The notes below the pieces were generated by a model. That model had not been told where the DNA came from and ran no database searches. It was given only the letters and a program-made list of their open reading frames with translations. A stretch of DNA of 9,354 nucleotides, taken from assembly GCA_903887655.1 (NCBI GenBank), contig CAISQQ010000445.1, positions 1-9,354 on the forward strand, written 5' to 3'. Shown here in pieces: positions 1 to 5,733 of the stretch (positions within the stretch are counted from its first letter, which is position 1; every line of letters starts with the position of its first letter). The position numbers and the translations under genes were made by a program. Origin of the DNA: an uncultured Burkholderiales bacterium (lineage in GTDB: Bacteria; Pseudomonadota; Gammaproteobacteria; Burkholderiales; Burkholderiaceae_C).

Positions 1-560
1 CTGTCCAAGGACGCCAAGGGTTCGTCAAGCAGCATCATGCGCGGTTGGGTGGCCAAGGCGCGGCCGATGGCCACGCGTTGGCGCTCACCGCCCGAGAGTT
101 GCTGGGGGTGGCGCTTCATCAAGGCGGCCAGCCCCAAGACCTCGATGGCTTGTTCGAGCGCGGCCTCGGGCGAGAGTGCCTGGGCGAGCCAGCCCGCGTC
201 CTTGGCGAGGTGGCTGCGTTTGTTGTGCAGTCGCGTGGGCTGTAAGCCAAAGCGCAAATTGCCCATCACATCGAGGTGTTCAAAGAGCGTTGCTTCTTGA
301 AACACATAGGCGAGCGGGCGCTGCCAGGCGGGCCAATGGATGGCGTGTTGGCTGTCTTGCATGACGCTCGCCCCCAGTGCAATGCGACCCGTGCTGTGGC
401 GCTCCAAGCCCGCCACGCATCGCAACAGGCTGGTTTTGCCGCAACCTGAGGGCCCATAGATCACCGTGATGCCCACCGCGGGGAGGGTCAAATCGAGCTC
501 GAGATCAAAGCCCTCGCGTCGCAAGGACAAGGACACCTCCAATTGCTCGGGCCCCTTCAT
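1..560 (-). CDS. modC: Molybdate ABC transporter ATP-binding protein ModC (partial, N-terminal part)
   Basis: This is the cytoplasmic ATPase that powers molybdate import through ModB. The first 186 residues are visible; the gene continues past the left edge, and ModC proteins are usually about 350 residues with a C-terminal molybdate-binding (TOBE) domain that would lie outside. Visible ABC motifs, in order: Walker A GPSGCGKTS (residues 36-44), Q-loop glutamine in YVFQEA (Q88), signature LSGGERQR (155-162), Walker B MMLLDEP (175-181) and the D-loop SLD at the window edge. The reading frame is intact throughout. The ATG at 558-560 overlaps the modB stop codon as ATGA (557-560) and has no clear Shine-Dalgarno sequence, so translation is probably coupled to modB. 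The assignment to molybdate rather than sulfate or tungstate rests on the neighbouring ModB and on overall resemblance to ModC (IYGPSGCGKTSLLR, HPQQLSGGERQRVAIGRAL). Confidence 0.88.
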   Translation of the reverse strand, partial: MKGPEQLEVSLSLRREGFDLELDLTLPAVGITVIYGPSGCGKTSLLRCVAGLERHSTGRIALGASVMQDSQHAIHWPAWQRPLAYVFQEATLFEHLDVMGNLRFGLQPTRLHNKRSHLAKDAGWLAQALSPEAALEQAIEVLGLAALMKRHPQQLSGGERQRVAIGRALATQPRMMLLDEPLASLD

Positions 561-1237
561 GACAAGGGCGCCAGGTTGGCGCGTCTCAAGCGGTTGAGGA
601 TCCAGAGCGCGGCAAATGAAAACCCCAACAGCCCCAGCGCCAAGGTGTGGGCTTCACCGAACTCCAGGGCCTGAACGTGGCCGTAAATCTCGGTGGAGAT
701 GACGTTGGTGCGTCCGGGGATATTGCCCCCGATCATCAAGACCATGCCAAACTCCCCCAAAGTGTGGGCAAAACTCAAAATCACCGCCGTCATCCACCCG
801 CCCCGTGAGAGCGGCCAAGCGACACTCCAAAACGCGTCCCAAGGACTCGCGCCCAAGGTCGCGGCAAGCTCCATGGGCCTGGGCCCCAAACGCTCAAAGG
901 CCTGCAAGAGCGGTTGGATGGCAAACGGCAAGGAGTAAATGACCGAGCCGAGCACCAAGCCGCCAAAACTAAAGGCCAAGCTGTCCATCCCCAGGACCTG
1001 GGTGAGCATGCCAATAGGGCCGTGGGGTCCCAAGGCGAGCAAGAGATAAAACCCCAGCACCGTGGGCGGCAGCACCAGGGGCAAAGCCACCAGGGCTTCG
1101 ATGGGGGACTTCCAGGCACTTTGGGTTTGGCTCAACCACCACGACAAGGGCGTGGCCAGGGTCAAGAGCACCAAGGTGCTCGTCAAAGCGAGTTGCAAGG
1201 TCAGGCCGATGGACTGAAGGGCTTGAGGTTCGAGCAT
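557..1237 (-). CDS. modB: Molybdate ABC transporter permease ModB
   Basis: Inner-membrane permease of the molybdate importer, 226 residues from the ATG at 1235-1237, a typical ModB length. About five hydrophobic segments can be seen, near residues 10-33, 48-70, 92-114, 148-172 and 196-216. The cytoplasmic EAA loop that docks on the ATPase is at 123-147 (ELAATLGASPWDAF, then VAWPLSRGG). The conserved ModB stretch GEFGMVLMIGGNIPGRT (161-177) follows, and this motif is the main reason for choosing molybdate. The frame also allows an upstream TTG start at 1249 (four more residues, MTLP). Neither start has a good Shine-Dalgarno sequence, so the start is uncertain. Its stop overlaps the modC start by 4 bp. 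In most bacteria modA, encoding the periplasmic binding protein, precedes modB; here only non-coding DNA and the divergent etfB lie upstream, so modA must be elsewhere. Confidence 0.9.
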   Translation of the reverse strand: MLEPQALQSIGLTLQLALTSTLVLLTLATPLSWWLSQTQSAWKSPIEALVALPLVLPPTVLGFYLLLALGPHGPIGMLTQVLGMDSLAFSFGGLVLGSVIYSLPFAIQPLLQAFERLGPRPMELAATLGASPWDAFWSVAWPLSRGGWMTAVILSFAHTLGEFGMVLMIGGNIPGRTNVISTEIYGHVQALEFGEAHTLALGLLGFSFAALWILNRLRRANLAPLS

Positions 1238-1519
1238 GGGCAGGGTCAAAGGCGCTCAAAAGCGGGGTGTGAAGTGGGGTGAAGTGGGCAGTCTCCAGTC
1301 TAGTGCAATTCGAGCCCACTTGAGGACCCTCAAGGGGCGTCTCGTGGCGGCCCGGGGACAAAGGGGGTCAGGTGAGGACCAGAAAGACCACAGGGGGGGC
1401 GTGGGTCGAGGTGAGGGCCTTTCATCGCCTAAAATAAGACTTTTATGCTTCCTGGGCCTTGGGCACACGCCCTAGCGCCAGGCACAGCAGTCAGCAAAAA
1501 TCAACGAGGAGTCAGACTC
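1238..1519. promoter_or_regulatory. Divergent modB/etfB intergenic region
   Basis: About 280 bp without a credible gene, between the divergent modB and etfB. It should hold the promoters for both directions. For etfB the best -10-like element is TAAAAT at 1430-1435 (5 of 6 matches to TATAAT), with only a poor -35 (TCGAGG at 1406-1411, 18 bp away). A second candidate is TATGCT at 1444-1449 with TTCATC at 1421-1426 and a 17-bp spacer. Next to modB a 10-bp sequence, GTGAAGTGGG, is directly repeated with no gap (1269-1278 and 1279-1288). No sequence resembling the ModE operator (inverted TATATA-type half-sites) was found. The promoter calls are by eye. Confidence 0.4.
1506..1511 (+). promoter_or_regulatory. 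etfB ribosome binding site that fixes the start codon
   Basis: GAGGAG lies 8 bp before the ATG at 1520. The same frame is open further upstream to an ATG at 1445, but that start would add 25 residues with no homology to EtfB and has no Shine-Dalgarno sequence. The site and the conserved N-terminus MKVLVAVKRVVDYN both support 1520. Confidence 0.8.
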
Positions 1520-2269
1520 ATGAAGGTTTTGGTCGCGGTCAAGCGTGTCGTGGATTACAACGTCAAAGTTCGGGTGAAGTCGGATCAAACCGGTGTGGAC
1601 ACCGCCAATGTCAAGATGAGCATGAATCCCTTTGATGAGATCGCCGTGGAGGAGGCGGTTCGGCTCAAGGAGCAAGGGCTGGCCACTGAAATCATCGCCG
1701 TCTCGTGTGGTGTGACCCAGTGCACCGAAACACTGCGAACCGCCTTGGCCATTGGCGCCGACCGCGCCATTTTGGTCGAGACGACCCAAGAGCTTCAGCC
1801 CCTGGCGGTGGCCAAATTGCTCCACGCCGTGGTGCTCAAAGAAAAGCCCGATGTGGTGATTTTGGGCAAACAAGCCATCGATGACGACTGCAACCAAACC
1901 GGTCAAATGCTGGCGGCTTTGGCTGGCATGCCCCAAGCCACTTTTGCCTCCAAGGTCGAGTGGGTGAATGACCGTTTGCAGGTCACGCGCGAGATCGATG
2001 GGGGCTCTGAGGTCTTGTCCCTGCAGTTGCCCGCGATTGTCACGACCGACTTGAGGCTCAATGAGCCGCGCTTCATCACCTTGCCCAATATCGTGAAGGC
2101 CAAGAAAAAAACTCTCGACGTGATCACCCCCGAGGCTTTGGGCGTGGACGTGACGCCGCGCCACCAAACCTTGAAGGTGAGTGAGCCCGCGAGCCGCAAG
2201 TCTGGCATCAAAGTGGCCTCGGTCGATGATCTCATCGTCCAGCTCAAAACCGTTGCCAAGGTGATTTAA
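1520..2269 (+). CDS. etfB: Electron transfer flavoprotein beta subunit EtfB
   Basis: Beta subunit of the soluble heterodimeric electron transfer flavoprotein. It accepts electrons from acyl-CoA dehydrogenases and passes them to membrane ETF:quinone oxidoreductase. It is 249 residues long, the usual length for the proteobacterial protein. The N-terminus MKVLVAVKRVVDYNVKV is characteristic, followed by NPFDEIAVEEAVRLKE (36-51). The AMP-binding segment is IDDDCNQTGQML (120-131). The PROSITE-type EtfB signature runs from V155 to T176 (REIDGG, then LQLPAIVTT). The recognition loop that contacts acyl-CoA dehydrogenases corresponds to NEPRFITLPNIVKAKKK (181-197), with L188 the likely anchor leucine. 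It is followed 83 bp later by etfA on the same strand, and the two are surely co-transcribed. All expected motifs of a housekeeping (group I) EtfB are present, and nothing suggests a bifurcating ETF. Confidence 0.96.
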   Translation: MKVLVAVKRVVDYNVKVRVKSDQTGVDTANVKMSMNPFDEIAVEEAVRLKEQGLATEIIAVSCGVTQCTETLRTALAIGADRAILVETTQELQPLAVAKLLHAVVLKEKPDVVILGKQAIDDDCNQTGQMLAALAGMPQATFASKVEWVNDRLQVTREIDGGSEVLSLQLPAIVTTDLRLNEPRFITLPNIVKAKKKTLDVITPEALGVDVTPRHQTLKVSEPASRKSGIKVASVDDLIVQLKTVAKVI

Positions 2270-2352
2270 GGCGCCGAGCCAACGGTCACCCAAGAAGGCA
2301 GCCACTCCCCACGGAAAAAACCACCCCCACAGATCAAACAGGAAGATACAGC

Positions 2353-3285
2353 ATGAACGCATTGGTGATTGCAGAGCACGACAACCACACCCTCAAACTC
2401 GCGACCTTGAACACCGTCACCGCGGCCCGCTTGTGTGCCCCCACGGTGCATGTGCTCGTGATGGGTCAGGGCTGCGAGGCGGTGGCCCATGAAGCCGCTC
2501 AAATCGAAGGGGTCTCGCAAGTCCTCTTGGCCCAAGGCGAGAGCTTGGCGAATGGCTTGGCCGAGAATGCCGCCGAGCAAGTGCTGGCTCTGGCGCGGGA
2601 GTACACCCACGTCCTCTTTGCTTCGAGCGCCCAAGGCAAGAATGTGGCCCCCCGAGTGGCGGCCTTGTTGGATGTGGCGCAACTCTCCGACATCTCTCAC
2701 GTGATCGATGACAACACCTTTGAGCGCTCCATCTACGCGGGCAATGCGGTCTCCACCGTGAGAACGACAGACGCCATCAAAGTGATCACCGTGCGCACAA
2801 CGGGCTTTGATGCCACCCCCCAAGGCGGCGCACCTTCCCCCATCCAACACGTGCCACCCGCAGCGGACCAGGGCTTGAGTCTTTTTATCAGGCAAGAAGT
2901 GGCCAAGAGCGACCGTCCCGAATTGGCCGGCGCCAAGATCATCGTCTCGGGTGGGCGGGCCATGGGCAGTGCGGAAAAATTCAACGAAGTCCTCACCCCC
3001 TTGGCCGATAAATTGGGCGCAGCGCTCGGAGCGAGTCGCGCAGCGGTCGACGCGGGCTACGCCCCCAACGATTGGCAAGTCGGACAAACGGGCAAAATCG
3101 TGGCCCCCAACCTCTACGTTGCGGTGGGCATCAGTGGTGCCATTCAGCACTTGGCCGGGATGAAGGACAGCAAAGTGATTGTGGCCATCAACAAAGATGC
3201 CGAGGCCCCGATTTTTAGCGTGGCGGATTTTTCGCTCGAGGCGGACTTGTTCTCGGCCGTGCCGGAGTTGGTCTCCAAGCTCTGA
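2353..3285 (+). CDS. etfA: Electron transfer flavoprotein alpha subunit EtfA
   Basis: FAD-carrying alpha subunit that pairs with EtfB. It has 310 residues, typical of the family. The N-terminal domain begins MNALVIAEHDN and has a long variable part. The C-terminal FAD domain contains IIVSGGRAMGS (196-206), SRAAVDAGY (228-236), GQTGK (244-248), the signature from L254 to N280 that includes GISGAIQH (259-266), and INKDAEAPIF (279-288). These are the flavin-contacting segments of classical ETF. AGGAAG at 2340-2345, 7 bp before the ATG, supports the start. It lies between etfB and an acyl-CoA dehydrogenase gene, which fits its role as redox partner of that enzyme. The 83-bp etfB-etfA spacer shows no terminator. 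Confidence 0.96.
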   Translation: MNALVIAEHDNHTLKLATLNTVTAARLCAPTVHVLVMGQGCEAVAHEAAQIEGVSQVLLAQGESLANGLAENAAEQVLALAREYTHVLFASSAQGKNVAPRVAALLDVAQLSDISHVIDDNTFERSIYAGNAVSTVRTTDAIKVITVRTTGFDATPQGGAPSPIQHVPPAADQGLSLFIRQEVAKSDRPELAGAKIIVSGGRAMGSAEKFNEVLTPLADKLGAALGASRAAVDAGYAPNDWQVGQTGKIVAPNLYVAVGISGAIQHLAGMKDSKVIVAINKDAEAPIFSVADFSLEADLFSAVPELVSKL

Positions 3286-3328
3286 GTAAGCGTGGCGCCA
3301 GGGGGGGCACGCCAGTGACCCCTGTATT

Positions 3329-3357
3329 CACCCGTCTTGCCAGCCCAAGCACGGGTG
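3329..3357 (+). terminator. Stem-loop between etfA and the acyl-CoA dehydrogenase gene
   Basis: CACCCGTCTTG (3329-3339) pairs with CAAG-C-ACGGGTG (3346-3357). The stem has 11 base pairs with one bulged C at 3350 and a six-base loop, CCAGCC. It starts 43 bp after the etfA stop. No T-run follows (TGTTAGGG), so it is not a classical intrinsic terminator. It could be a weak attenuator or a stabilising 3' end that separates etfBA from the downstream gene in expression level. Its role is inferred. Confidence 0.45.
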
Positions 3358-3396
3358 TGTTAGGGTGGAGCCACCCAACGTTGAGGAGAACCGTCC

Positions 3397-5193
3397 ATGA
3401 ACTATGTGGCCCCCGTCAAAGACATGATGTTCAACTTAAAGCACATCGCTCAGCTCGAGTCCTTGTGCGAGTTGCCTGATTTGCAAGACAGCAGCTTGGA
3501 GACAGCCCAAGCGGTCTTGGATGAATTTGCCCGCTTTAACCAAGAGGTCACGGCTCCCCTCAACTGGAGCGGCGACCAAACGCCCTCAAAGCTCGACCCC
3601 AACACCGGGGTGGTGCACACGAGCCCAGGCTTTCAGGCCGCCTACACCCAGTTCATTCAAGCCGGATGGCAAGGGCTCGAGCACCCCCAAGCCTTTGGCG
3701 GTCAGGGTTTTGCCAAAAGCATCTCCTCGGCTTGTGCGGAGATGCTCAATTCGGCCAACTTGAGTTTTGCGCTGTGTCCCTTGCTCACCGATGGCGCCAT
3801 TGAGGCGCTCAGGGTGGCGGGATCTGAGCAGATGCAAGCGCGCTTTTTGCCCCACTTGGTGAGTGGCCGCTGGAGCGGCACCATGAACTTGACCGAACCC
3901 CAAGCGGGCTCGGATCTCTCCCTCATCCAGACCCGGGCTCAAGAGGCCGAGGACGGGCACTACTTGCTTTTTGGCACCAAAATTTACATCACCTATGGTG
4001 AGCACGACCTGAGCGAGAACATCGTGCACATGGTGCTCGCCCGCGCCAAGGACGCCCCCCCCGGGGTGAAGGGCATCAGCTTGTTTTTGGTGCCCAAGTT
4101 CAAATTGACGCCCGAGGGTCAAGTGGGCGAGCGCAACGATGTGCACTGCGTTCAACTCGAGCACAAACTGGGCATCAAAGCCAGCCCCACTGCGGTGATG
4201 AAGTTTGGCGAACACGGTGGCGCTCAAGGCCTGTTGGTGGGCGAGCTCAACCGAGGTTTGGAGTACATGTTCATCATGATGAATGCGGCCCGCTTTGGGG
4301 TGGGGTTGCAAGGCGTGGCGCTGGGGGAGCGGGCCTATCAAGCGGCGCGCAACTACGCACTCGAGCGCGTGCAGTCCAGGGCCGTGGACAACCCCTCAGG
4401 GGGGGCTGTGGCCATCGTCGAGCACCCCGATGTCAAGCGCATGCTCATGACCATGCGCGCCTGCGTTCAAAGCGCGCGCGCCTTGAGCTTTGCCGCTGCC
4501 AGTGCTTATGACCGAGCGCACCACCACCCTGATGCCGATGTGCGACTCCAAGAGCAAAGTATCTACGAATTCATGGTGCCTTTGGTCAAGGGCTTCAGCA
4601 CCGAGATGAGCCAATGGGTGAGCTCCCTGGCGGTTCAAGTCCACGGCGGCATGGGCTTTATCGAAGAGACCGGTGTGGCGCAGTACTACCGGGACGCCAA
4701 AATTTTGACCATTTATGAAGGCACCACCGCCATTCAGGCCAATGATTTGCTCGGTCGCAAGACTTGGAAGGATCGTGGTCGGGTCGCCCAACTGCTCTTG
4801 GCGCAAATGGGTGTCACGCTGAGCGCGTTGTCTGTCAGCCCAACCCCCCAGGCCCAGTCTTTGCACAAAAGATTGGTTCAGGCGCGGGAGGCTTATGAGC
4901 TCGCGCTCGATTTTGTGCTCCAGCACTTCCAGACCAAGCCCTTGCTGGCCTATGCCGCAGGTGTGCCGTTTTTGATGCTCACCTCGCAAGTGATGGCTGG
5001 CTGGCAAATGGCCAGGTCGTTGCTGGCGGCACAAGCCGAAAGGGATGCGGGCTTGGACCCCGCTTTCCATCAAGCCAAGATCGAGACGGCCCACTTTTAC
5101 GCGGAGCACATCTTGACGCAGTCCCCCGGACTGGCGCAGAGCATTGTCTTTGGCGGTGAGAGTGTCAACGCGCTCAGTGCAGAGAGCTTTTAG
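3397..5193 (+). CDS. Acyl-CoA dehydrogenase, extended DmdC-like type
   Basis: FAD enzyme that introduces a double bond between C2 and C3 of an acyl-CoA and hands the electrons to ETF. At 598 residues it is far longer than the ~380-residue short-chain dehydrogenases and matches the extended group that includes 3-methylmercaptopropionyl-CoA dehydrogenase (DmdC). Visible parts: N-terminal extension and helical domain (about 1-160), flavin/substrate segment NLTEPQAGSD (164-173), middle beta domain (about 162-270), C-terminal helical domain with VHGGMGFIEETG (415-426), and IYEGTTAIQANDL (439-451). E441 in this last motif is the expected catalytic base. An extra C-terminal domain follows (about 460-598). 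AGGAG at 3384-3388, 8 bp before the ATG, supports the start. It lies 111 bp after etfA on the same strand, so ETF is its likely acceptor. The substrate cannot be read from sequence; annotations in this group are often over-specific, so DMSP catabolism should not be assumed. Confidence 0.92.
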   Translation: MNYVAPVKDMMFNLKHIAQLESLCELPDLQDSSLETAQAVLDEFARFNQEVTAPLNWSGDQTPSKLDPNTGVVHTSPGFQAAYTQFIQAGWQGLEHPQAFGGQGFAKSISSACAEMLNSANLSFALCPLLTDGAIEALRVAGSEQMQARFLPHLVSGRWSGTMNLTEPQAGSDLSLIQTRAQEAEDGHYLLFGTKIYITYGEHDLSENIVHMVLARAKDAPPGVKGISLFLVPKFKLTPEGQVGERNDVHCVQLEHKLGIKASPTAVMKFGEHGGAQGLLVGELNRGLEYMFIMMNAARFGVGLQGVALGERAYQAARNYALERVQSRAVDNPSGGAVAIVEHPDVKRMLMTMRACVQSARALSFAAASAYDRAHHHPDADVRLQEQSIYEFMVPLVKGFSTEMSQWVSSLAVQVHGGMGFIEETGVAQYYRDAKILTIYEGTTAIQANDLLGRKTWKDRGRVAQLLLAQMGVTLSALSVSPTPQAQSLHKRLVQAREAYELALDFVLQHFQTKPLLAYAAGVPFLMLTSQVMAGWQMARSLLAAQAERDAGLDPAFHQAKIETAHFYAEHILTQSPGLAQSIVFGGESVNALSAESF

Positions 5194-5197
5194 TGCC

Positions 5198-5213
5198 AGG
5201 AGCGCGCTCTCCT
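5198..5213. terminator. Small hairpin between convergent genes
   Basis: AGGAG (5198-5202) and CTCCT (5209-5213) form a short stem around CGCGCT in the 22-bp gap between the acyl-CoA dehydrogenase stop (5193) and the ppnP stop (5216). The position suits a bidirectional terminator of two converging transcripts. The stem is only five pairs and has no clear T-run, so this is a weak call. Confidence 0.3.
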
Positions 5214-5215
5214 TC

Positions 5216-5536
5216 TCAGGCGTAGTGACAGATGTAGTGAAACGCGTCCTTGACTTGGATGTCAAAGCTCGAGTTGGCGGGGATGTGGAAACTCACCCCC
5301 GCTGAGGCGCTGGACCACTTGTCTTCGCCTTTGAGTCGGTACTCGCAAGCGCCGGCCACGCACTCCATGATTTCGGCCGCAGCGGTGTTGAAGGTGAGGC
5401 TGGCGGGCAAGACCACGCCGGCGCTTTTTTGACTGCCGTCTGCGGCTGTGAAAGAGTGCGAGACGCAGCGGCCGTCAAAATACACATTGGCTTTGGGGTT
5501 CAAGCTCACGTTGGCGAGGTGGGGGGTGGTGCTCAT
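5216..5536 (-). CDS. ppnP: Pyrimidine/purine nucleoside phosphorylase PpnP (DUF1255, cupin fold)
   Basis: Small cupin-fold enzyme; the E. coli relative (YaiE/PpnP) phosphorolyses a broad range of nucleosides to base plus ribose 1-phosphate. From the ATG at 5534-5536 it has 106 residues, against 94 in E. coli, the difference being mainly an N-terminal extension. Recognisable family segments are ANVYFDGRCVSHSF (16-29), FNTAAAEIMECVAGACEY (49-66), FHIPANSSFDIQV (83-95) and the C-terminal YICHYA (101-106), which parallel the E. coli order FSGKV, EEMTVISGAL, FNVPGHSEFHLQV and YLCRYL. An in-frame TTG at 5551 would add five residues (MNSIA). Neither start has a visible Shine-Dalgarno sequence. It converges on the acyl-CoA dehydrogenase gene and lies about 200 bp downstream of argG on the same strand, separated from it by repeats. 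Confidence 0.88.
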   Translation of the reverse strand: MSTTPHLANVSLNPKANVYFDGRCVSHSFTAADGSQKSAGVVLPASLTFNTAAAEIMECVAGACEYRLKGEDKWSSASAGVSFHIPANSSFDIQVKDAFHYICHYA

Positions 5537-5599
5537 GGCGATGGAGTTCAAGGTGGTGAGATGGGGGGATGGGCGAAGCGGGGATCACGTCGGTGGGCG

Positions 5600-5619
5600 A
5601 GTTGACAGTCGGGTCAACT
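5600..5619. repeat. 7-bp palindrome upstream of ppnP
   Basis: AGTTGAC (5600-5606) and GTCAACT (5613-5619) are perfect inverted arms around a 6-bp spacer. The site is 63 bp upstream of the ppnP ATG. The symmetry and spacing resemble an operator for a dimeric regulator. On the minus strand it also contains TTGACC, a possible -35 element, but no matching -10 is evident. Function is unproven. Confidence 0.4.
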
Positions 5620-5624
5620 GGCAC

Positions 5625-5661
5625 ACGCTCAATCGCTTGGCTTTAACGGGCGATTGAGCGT
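5625..5661. repeat. Perfect 12-bp inverted repeat between argG and ppnP
   Basis: ACGCTCAATCGC (5625-5636) and GCGATTGAGCGT (5650-5661) are perfect complements around a 13-base loop. On the minus strand the structure lies about 75 bp after the argG stop, so it could end or stabilise the argG transcript, but no T-run follows on either strand. The right arm runs directly into the octamer tandem array, sharing its first unit, ATTGAGCG. Confidence 0.6.
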
Positions 5662-5724
5662 TTGAGCGTTTGAGCGTTTGGGCGTTTGGGCGTTTGGGCG
5701 TTTGGGCGTTTGGGCGTTTGGGCG
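5653..5724. repeat. Nine-unit 8-bp tandem repeat (TTTGRGCG)
   Basis: Nine head-to-tail octamers fill 72 bp without interruption: one ATTGAGCG (5653-5660), two TTTGAGCG (5661-5676) and six TTTGGGCG (5677-5724). The array decays into TTGAGGCA just beyond. It ends 9 bp from the argG stop codon and is non-coding. The graded sequence change, with the most uniform units on the argG side, suggests expansion by slipped-strand replication. Copy number is probably variable between strains. Confidence 0.9.
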
Positions 5725-5733
5725 TTGAGGCAT

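Noticed and set aside
1250..1519. ModE-type operator for the mod operon
   Set aside because: No inverted TATATA-like half-sites could be found in the region.
1472..2362. Long minus-strand open frame (296 codons) opposite etfB
   Set aside because: It is antisense to a clearly conserved EtfB, its translation is low in recognisable motifs and rich in His/Gly/Gln, and long antisense frames are common in GC-rich genomes.
2266..3150. Minus-strand open frame (294 codons) opposite etfA
   Set aside because: Antisense shadow of EtfA; no ribosome binding site or family motif seen.
3397..5193. Naming the dehydrogenase DmdC (DMSP degradation)
   Set aside because: Length and layout match the DmdC-like group, but no other dmd gene is present and the group is known to be broad.
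3586..5265. Two minus-strand open frames (251 and 289 codons) opposite the acyl-CoA dehydrogenase gene
   Set aside because: Both are shadows of an intact enzyme with all catalytic motifs. The second also runs into ppnP in another frame.
5653..5724. Possible CRISPR array
   Set aside because: The units are 8 bp and directly adjacent with no spacers, so this is a simple tandem repeat.
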